DNA from: Clostridia bacterium
Lineage (GTDB): Bacteria; Bacillota; Clostridia; Oscillospirales; CAG-272
Reading direction: 5' to 3'
DNA length: 5,612 nucleotides
Assembly (NCBI GenBank): GCA_017420845.1
Contig: JAFQOC010000483.1
Coordinates: 1 to 5,612 of the forward strand
Shown here: positions 1-3,942 of the stretch, in pieces
Position numbering within the stretch: position 1 is the first letter of the stretch
How the letters are laid out: each line of letters opens with the position of its first letter
Program-made: the position numbers and the translations under genes
Notes under the pieces: generated by a model
The model's database searches: none
Told to the model about the DNA's origin: nothing
The model's input: only the letters and a program-made list of their open reading frames with translations

Positions 1-2305
1 ACAAAGCGCCTCCAACGGCGCGGTATGCCGGCATACCGCCGGGAGGCAGAGCGTCCCGGTCTCCGTCACGGCTGACCCACAGGGTATCCCCCTGACGGGA
101 GCGCCACTCCCGGATGGTGGCATGCAGCCACCCCACGGCGACATAGGGATCACGGTGCATCCCCCGTCCCTCCATGGAACAAAGGGCAATCTCATACATA
201 GCCTGCAGGCAGCCCCCACAGGCAGCGGCATGCAGATACCTCATCTCGGCTTCCCCATCGAAAGCCACGCCATAGCCCTTACGATGGCATAGGTACAGGG
301 CATACGCGGCGTCAGAAGAGCCGGCGTCAGCGGCGCGGCGGTACAGAGTCAGGGCCTGAAGACGGTCAGACACACCCGCTAAAGCCTCTTCGTCTGCCCG
401 TTGATCCTCGGGGGGAATGGTCCTCATGGCCTTTTCAGCACCTGAGGCTTCTCGGGAGGAGGATCGGCTCAGCGCCTCGGTAGACACCGCACCCGCAATA
501 TCCTCGTCCCGCTCATGGGCTCGTTTATGGTAGTACAGCCCCAATCGGTACAAGGCATGAGCGTGTCCGTGAGCCGCGGCCGACTCATACAGGCGTAACG
601 CGTTTGCGGAATCTGCCTCTACCCCACGGCCTGTCTCATAACAGATACCCAAGCGGCAGGCAGCATCCGCCACGCCGGCGGAGGCGGCACGGGAATAAAG
701 CTCCACCGCTGTCAGCTCGTTGCGGACCACGCCCCTTCCCGCCTCATAGCAACCGCCCAGATTATTCAGCGCGGGAGCATAGTGATGCTCGGCCGCCTGC
801 TCGTAGTAATCCACGGCGGCAAAGGGATCCTTGTCTACGCCAATGCCTCGTTCACAGCAAACGGCGTAGGCGAACATACCCCGTACGCTTCCCGCCCGGG
901 CCGCCAGACGGTACAGCCCGGCAGCTTGATCCCGCATAATGGGAGCCCCCCATCCCCGACGGTAGGCATCACCTAAGGCAACCAAAGCCTCGGTATGGCC
1001 CAGATAGGCAGCGTAGCGATACCATCGCAGGGCGGCGGTAGGGGATGGACAGAATCCGTCATCCCCATTTTGCAGATTTCCCTCGGCCAGAACACGGCCC
1101 AACGTAAAGGCGGCCATGGCGATCTCTGCCTCGGTCTCGGACAGGGGAGGCCGATCCGCGGCATACAGCTCCGACAGGGTGGGCTTCAGGGTATCCTCGG
1201 GAAGAGAGACGGCACGGTAACGGACGCGGCCCAGGGGAAGGGCAGCAGAGAGAGACTGCCGCCCTTCGGAGGCTTCCGTGATCCCCCTCAGACGGGTATA
1301 GCGCAGATGCCGCAAAGACACGAAGGTGTAACGGCCGGGACGACGGCCGTAGACGCTCGGGACAGGGATCTCCCGATTTCCGTCGGTGCTTCCCCTCCGA
1401 CACGCCAGATACAGGTATTTACGGGCCCCCACCGGATTTTTCGGTGTGCCCACACCCTCAAAATACAGACATCCCAGACGGGACGTAGCCGAAAGGACAC
1501 CCGCCTCGGCCGCGCGGGCTATGCAGGTCACGCCGTATTCCGGATCCTTGACCACACCCAGCCCCTCCAGGTAGCACAGACCCATGCGATAGTCTCCTCG
1601 AGGATCCCCCAGCTCAGCCGCGCGTCTGAACAGGGCAAAGGCCGCTTCGGGATTTCGCTCGGTTCCCTTCCCCGTCAAGCGGAGAATGCCCATGCGGATC
1701 AAGGCATCGGGCAAGTCCTGCCCGGCGGCTCGCTCCATCCATACAGCCGCTTCGTTTTCCAGAGCGGGCAGAGACTCGCCCTCCTCATAGGCACGGCCCA
1801 AGGTATAGCATGCCTTTCCCTCGCCCTTGTGGGCATGATACGCCATACGAATGACGGTACCGTAGGCATCGTAAGCGCAGCGGCTCTCCACGAAGCATTC
1901 TCCCAGGCGGGTCAGATGCCGTACGAACAGGCGGTGAACAAACAGGGCCACCGAATGTCGGTCGGGAGTCTCCCCGGCGGGGTAGGGGATCAGCGTACAT
2001 CCACCCCCGTTGACGGCGCAAAACCGAACGTCCAGCTCATTGTCCTCCAGGCTGACACAGAGAACAGGCAGGCCTCTCTCCAGAGCGCGGCGAATATCCG
2101 CCGCCACGGTTTCGGCGCGTGCGGCGGCGGGAGACGTCAGGGCTATGAGCAGAGATGCCTCGGCGAGCCATCCACCACGCTTCACAGGATCACTGAGCTC
2201 GTTGATGCACTGAAAGCGGAATCCGTACCGAGACAAGCTCCGACAGAACAGATCGTTTACCTCCCGGTTATCCTGGGCGTAGGTCACGCAAATATAACTG
2301 CTCAT
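1..2305 (-). CDS. TIR-like domain / Sel1-repeat protein, C-terminus beyond the left edge
   Basis: I read one uninterrupted minus-strand frame from the ATG at 2305-2303 to the window edge: 768 codons with no stop, so the protein is partial. The start is supported by AAAGGAG (2319-2313) seven bases upstream. Residues 1-130 look like a TIR-type domain: an opening beta strand (SSYICVTYAQD), a WLAEASLLIALTSP segment (46-59), a helix ADIRRAL (69-75) and a strand PVLCVSLED (80-88). Residues about 165-733 hold some twelve Sel1 units of the form LG.CY..G.GV..D...A...Y..AA..G. No signal peptide or membrane segment is seen, so it is probably cytoplasmic. Sel1 arrays are protein-binding scaffolds and TIR domains signal or cleave NAD; a sensing or defence role is inference only. 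It lies 51 bases downstream of proB with no terminator between, suggesting co-transcription. The frame is certain; the Sel1 assignment is strong; the TIR call is moderate because the domain is divergent. Confidence 0.9.
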   Translation of the reverse strand, partial: MSSYICVTYAQDNREVNDLFCRSLSRYGFRFQCINELSDPVKRGGWLAEASLLIALTSPAAARAETVAADIRRALERGLPVLCVSLEDNELDVRFCAVNGGGCTLIPYPAGETPDRHSVALFVHRLFVRHLTRLGECFVESRCAYDAYGTVIRMAYHAHKGEGKACYTLGRAYEEGESLPALENEAAVWMERAAGQDLPDALIRMGILRLTGKGTERNPEAAFALFRRAAELGDPRGDYRMGLCYLEGLGVVKDPEYGVTCIARAAEAGVLSATSRLGCLYFEGVGTPKNPVGARKYLYLACRRGSTDGNREIPVPSVYGRRPGRYTFVSLRHLRYTRLRGITEASEGRQSLSAALPLGRVRYRAVSLPEDTLKPTLSELYAADRPPLSETEAEIAMAAFTLGRVLAEGNLQNGDDGFCPSPTAALRWYRYAAYLGHTEALVALGDAYRRGWGAPIMRDQAAGLYRLAARAGSVRGMFAYAVCCERGIGVDKDPFAAVDYYEQAAEHHYAPALNNLGGCYEAGRGVVRNELTAVELYSRAASAGVADAACRLGICYETGRGVEADSANALRLYESAAAHGHAHALYRLGLYYHKRAHERDEDIAGAVSTEALSRSSSREASGAEKAMRTIPPEDQRADEEALAGVSDRLQALTLYRRAADAGSSDAAYALYLCHRKGYGVAFDGEAEMRYLHAAACGGCLQAMYEIALCSMEGRGMHRDPYVAVGWLHATIREWRSRQGDTLWVSRDGDRDALPPGGMPAYRAVGGAL
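20..39. repeat. Perfect 20-bp palindrome inside the TIR-Sel1 gene
   Basis: GCGGTATGCCGGCATACCGC reads identically on both strands with no spacer. It lies in the coding region and encodes part of PGGMPAYRA (residues 755-763) on the minus strand, after the last recognised Sel1 unit. Confidence 0.9.
107..1813 (-). repeat. Array of about 12 Sel1 repeats (protein-level)
   Basis: Translated repeats of roughly 33-37 residues begin near residues 165, 200, 238, 274, 397, 440, 477, 511, 547, 583, 666 and 702. The clearest are units 7-9, with cores such as CCERGIGVDKDPFAAVDYYE, GGCYEAGRGVVRNELTAVEL and LGICYETGRGVEADSANALR. Two stretches break the register: residues 306-395, and about 595-647 inside the tenth unit. 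Sel1 units fold as helix pairs and stack into a superhelix that binds partner proteins. The array probably continues past, or ends near, the left edge. Confidence 0.88.
1916..2305 (-). other. TIR-like N-terminal domain
   Basis: This covers residues 1-130 of the Sel1-repeat protein. The pattern matches the TIR_2 class found in Bacillota Sel1 proteins: strand A followed by an acidic loop (YICVTYAQDN), a tryptophan before an amphipathic helix (GGWLAEA, 44-50), a hydrophobic strand ending in SP (LLIALTSP, 52-59), a helix with an acidic residue at the usual catalytic-Glu position (VAADIRRAL, 67-75), and a further strand (PVLCVSLED, 80-88). The acidic residue is Asp70, not Glu. Glu65 lies five residues earlier. 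The alignment is by eye from memory of the family, so other Rossmann-like folds remain possible. Confidence 0.6.
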
Positions 2306-2312
2306 GAGGTGG

Positions 2313-2319
2313 CTCCTTT
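2313..2319 (-). promoter_or_regulatory. Ribosome binding site of the TIR-Sel1 gene
   Basis: On the minus strand AAAGGAG sits seven bases before the ATG at 2305. It is the best Shine-Dalgarno match on the leftward strand and fixes the start of a gene whose stop is outside the window. Confidence 0.85.
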
Positions 2320-2356
2320 CCTATACATATTCAGAGGTAAATGCAGTGTTGCCGCG

Positions 2357-3145
2357 TCAGGAGCGTGCGGCAAAGTACGTACCCACGGCTTCCCCGTCCA
2401 GCAAGCGGTACAGAACGTCGGGGTCGTGTCCGTTCATAATGTACATGGGGATGCCTGCCTCGGTAGCCAGGGCGGCGGCGTGAAGCTTGGCCTCCATACC
2501 GCCCGTGCCCCGCTCGGTTCCGGCTCCTCCCGCGGAGGCGTAGACCTCATCCGAAAGGAGATCTACCCGTGATATCAGCTTGGCGTCGGGGCACTTGCGG
2601 GGATCCTTGTCGTAGAGGCCGTCTACGTCGGACAGGTTGATGAGCACGTCAGCGTGGCATACGCGGGAAACGTAAGCCGAAAGGATGTCGTTTCCGCCGA
2701 ATTTGGTCAGCTCATCGGTGGAAACGGGGTCATTCTCATTGACGATGGGCACACAGCCCATGGAGAGAAGAGACTCAAAGGTATTCTCAGCCAGCGCGCG
2801 GCGGGTGGGGTTGTCCACCACGTCACGGGTGAGCAGGATCTGGGCAACGGTGTGTCCGTAGAGAGAGAACAGTTGATCGTACAGGCGCATGAGCTCGCTC
2901 TGGCCAATGGCGGCCATAGCCTGCTTTTCCGCGATGGTGGAGGGTCTGGAGGCCCCCACCTTGGCCACCCCCGCGCTGACAGCGCCCGAGGAGACCAGCA
3001 CGATCTCCCTCCCTGCATTCCGCAGATCGGACAACACACGGACCAACGCACCAATACGGCGCAAATTCAATGCACCGGTGGCATGAGTCAGGGTGGAGGT
3101 ACCCACCTTTACCACCAGTCGACGGCTGTTTTGAAGCATACTCAT
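2357..3145 (-). CDS. proB: Glutamate 5-kinase, short form without a PUA domain
   Basis: ProB phosphorylates L-glutamate to gamma-glutamyl phosphate, the first step of proline synthesis, in the cytoplasm. The 262-residue product is a complete amino-acid-kinase domain: VVKVGTSTLT (11-20, with the ATP-contacting lysine at 13), VSSGAVSAGV (51-60), IVNENDPVST (134-143, substrate-binding Asp139), FGGNDILSA (149-157), SDVDGLYDKDP (172-182) and GTGGMEAK (213-220, nucleotide-site Lys220). E. coli ProB is 367 residues because of a C-terminal PUA domain; it is absent here, as in several other Bacillota. The ATG at 3145 and the ATG two codons on (3139) are equally plausible. The Shine-Dalgarno is weak: GAAGAAAG (3166-3159), 13 bases away. 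proA does not follow; the next gene on the strand is the TIR-Sel1 gene, 51 bases on. The family call is secure. Confidence 0.97.
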   Translation of the reverse strand: MSMLQNSRRLVVKVGTSTLTHATGALNLRRIGALVRVLSDLRNAGREIVLVSSGAVSAGVAKVGASRPSTIAEKQAMAAIGQSELMRLYDQLFSLYGHTVAQILLTRDVVDNPTRRALAENTFESLLSMGCVPIVNENDPVSTDELTKFGGNDILSAYVSRVCHADVLINLSDVDGLYDKDPRKCPDAKLISRVDLLSDEVYASAGGAGTERGTGGMEAKLHAAALATEAGIPMYIMNGHDPDVLYRLLDGEAVGTYFAARS

Positions 3146-3187
3146 AAAAAATTTAACACTTTCTTCAGAAAATTTACGAAAAGCCCC

Positions 3188-3216
3188 TTTTCAACGCGAC
3201 GATTTTGTATTATAAT
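3188..3216 (+). promoter_or_regulatory. Probable zapA-U32 promoter (sigma-A type)
   Basis: A -35 box TTTTCA (3188-3193, four of six consensus bases) is followed by an exact 17-base spacer and a perfect -10 box TATAAT (3211-3216). Transcription would start near 3223, giving a leader of about 110-130 bases before zapA. The -35 box overlaps the left arm of the outer inverted repeat, and the -10 lies in a perfect palindrome, so leftward and rightward transcription probably interact here. Confidence 0.65.
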
Positions 3217-3217
3217 A
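3208..3217. promoter_or_regulatory. Symmetric -10 element TATTATAATA
   Basis: This 10-base perfect palindrome gives TATAAT on the plus strand (3211-3216) and TATAAT on the minus strand (3214-3209). Symmetric -10 elements of this kind are known to drive bidirectional transcription in bacteria. No convincing -35 box supports the leftward reading at 16-18 bases spacing, so leftward activity from this copy is uncertain. Confidence 0.45.
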
Positions 3218-3225
3218 GAGGGTAG

Positions 3226-3254
3226 AAAAAAGGGAGTACCCTTATTATACTCCC
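3226..3254 (-). terminator. Terminator-like hairpin with T6 tail, reading toward proB
   Basis: On the minus strand GGGAGTA (3254-3248) and TACTCCC (3238-3232) form a perfect 7-bp stem with a 9-base loop, followed directly by six T (3231-3226). This is the shape of a short intrinsic terminator. It would act only on transcripts starting to the right of 3254, such as RNA antisense to zapA or a longer proB leader. With a 7-bp stem and a short T-tract it would be modest in strength. Confidence 0.35.
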
Positions 3255-3272
3255 AAACGCGTTGAAATGCAA
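3244..3272 (-). promoter_or_regulatory. Candidate proB promoter
   Basis: On the minus strand a perfect TATAAT (3249-3244) has TTGCAT (3272-3267, three of six -35 consensus bases) 17 bases upstream. Initiation would fall near 3237, giving a proB leader of about 90 bases. The -10 hexamer also overlaps a terminator-like hairpin, so this stretch has two competing readings. The polymerase footprint would overlap that of the zapA promoter, making occupancy mutually exclusive if both are real. Confidence 0.4.
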
Positions 3273-3313
3273 GTACATTTTGAAGATTCTGTCACAACTC
3301 CGCATTTTTGTGC

Positions 3314-3343
3314 AAAAGGACGGCAGAAGATGAAAAGGAAAGG
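3314..3343 (+). promoter_or_regulatory. Two ribosome binding sites serving two in-frame zapA starts
   Basis: AAAAGGA (3314-3320) is nine bases before ATG 3330, and AAAGG (3339-3343) is seven bases before ATG 3351. The two starts are in one frame and differ by seven residues (MKRKGSH). Either or both could be used; the downstream one fits the family's usual N-terminus slightly better. Confidence 0.55.
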
Positions 3344-3350
3344 ATCCCAT

Positions 3351-3911
3351 ATGAAGCAGAAGTACACCCTCAACATTGCCAATATCCAGCTCAGCATCGT
3401 CACCGACGCCGCCCCCGAAGAGGTCGAGCATATCCGAGGTCTTCTGGATCGGAAGATCCGGGAAATCACCATGAAGAGCCATTGCCCCAAGACCGAGGCT
3501 TCTCTTCTCTGTGCCATGGAATTTGCCGCAGACCGCATGGACATGCAGGATCAGATCACGGTGCTGGAGGAGCGTTGCGACAAATATGAGATCGTTCTCA
3601 CAGGTCTCAAGGGTCGCGTCGGAGAGCAGGCTTCTGAGATTGAAAAGCTTCGTCAGGAGAATAGCGTTCTCCGCTCTCTGGTCACCTCTGGCAGCGGTGC
3701 CGTCGCCCCCGACCCCATCTCTCCCACAGCCTTCTTTGCCGAGGTAGCCGACGCCCAGGCCGTCCCCGTCTCCTCCTCCGCTCCCAAGCCCGCCGATGAC
3801 AGCGACGGAGGCGAGGCACCCGTCCCCGAGATCCCCGTGGAGACCAAGCGAGCCCGCGCCAGCCGCGTGGGGCTCATGTTCGAACAGCTCTCCTTTGACG
3901 ACGCAGACTGA
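3351..3911 (+). CDS. zapA: ZapA-family cell division protein with a C-terminal extension
   Basis: ZapA binds and cross-links FtsZ filaments at the division ring. Residues 1-64 form the family's alpha/beta head: strands KYTLNIANIQLSIVTD (4-19), then HIRGLLDRKIREI (27-39) and a helix TEASLLCAMEFAADRMD (48-64). A coiled coil follows (about 65-112; EERCDKYEIVLTGLKGRVGE, EIEKLRQENSVLRSL). The product is 186 residues against about 85-110 for common ZapA proteins. The extra part is a Pro/Ala/Ser/Asp-rich linker (113-164) ending in a basic then hydrophobic-acidic tail (KRARASRVGLMFEQLSFDDAD, positions 166-186). I chose the ATG at 3351 because AAAGG (3339-3343) lies seven bases upstream and the fold begins directly after it. 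The in-frame ATG at 3330 has an equally good AAAGGA (3315-3320) and would add seven residues. The U32 gene follows after 31 bases, so the two are probably co-transcribed. Confidence 0.85.
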   Translation: MKQKYTLNIANIQLSIVTDAAPEEVEHIRGLLDRKIREITMKSHCPKTEASLLCAMEFAADRMDMQDQITVLEERCDKYEIVLTGLKGRVGEQASEIEKLRQENSVLRSLVTSGSGAVAPDPISPTAFFAEVADAQAVPVSSSAPKPADDSDGGEAPVPEIPVETKRARASRVGLMFEQLSFDDAD

Positions 3912-3932
3912 CCCACCCCTCACAGCATACTC

Positions 3933-3937
3933 GGAGG
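3933..3937 (+). promoter_or_regulatory. Ribosome binding site of the U32 gene
   Basis: GGAGG lies five bases before the ATG at 3943, in the 31-base gap after the zapA stop. It supports this start over any later methionine and shows translation independent of zapA. Confidence 0.85.
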
Positions 3938-3942
3938 TATCC

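Larger units (their letters stand above)
3189..3267. repeat. Nested inverted repeat spanning the divergent promoters
   Basis: A perfect 10-bp outer inverted repeat, TTTCAACGCG (3189-3198) and CGCGTTGAAA (3258-3267), encloses an inner imperfect one. In the inner one TATAATA (3211-3217) pairs with TATTATA (3243-3249), and GGGTA (3220-3224) with TACCC (3237-3241). The two dyad centres lie within about two bases of each other (3228 and 3230). AACGCGTT (3256-3263) is also palindromic. It could be paired operator half-sites, a relic of inversion or chance clustering; the sequence alone does not decide. Confidence 0.7.

Noticed and set aside
604..939. 111-codon plus-strand Arg/Pro-rich frame
   Set aside because: It overlaps Sel1 repeats on the other strand and has the biased composition typical of a shadow frame.
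995..2572. 525-codon plus-strand open frame
   Set aside because: It is antisense to the TIR-Sel1 gene and part of proB, has no recognisable domain or repeat, and is explained by GC-rich codon use on the opposite strand.
3178..3192. GAAAAG-CCC-CTTTTC small hairpin
   Set aside because: It has a 6-bp mostly A/T stem with a 3-base loop and no T-tract after it. It overlaps the zapA -35 box and is probably incidental.
2654..3265. 203-codon plus-strand open frame
   Set aside because: It is antisense to proB, whose kinase motifs are complete, and it runs through the intergenic promoter region.
3267..3350. N-terminal extension of zapA from ATG 3267
   Set aside because: There is no Shine-Dalgarno before it and the extra residues match nothing in the family. 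It also overlaps the candidate proB -35 box and the edge of the inverted repeat.
3146..3350. T-box or other riboswitch in the proB or zapA leader
   Set aside because: The region is only about 205 bases. I found no T-box consensus and no recognisable riboswitch core on either strand, only the short hairpins described.
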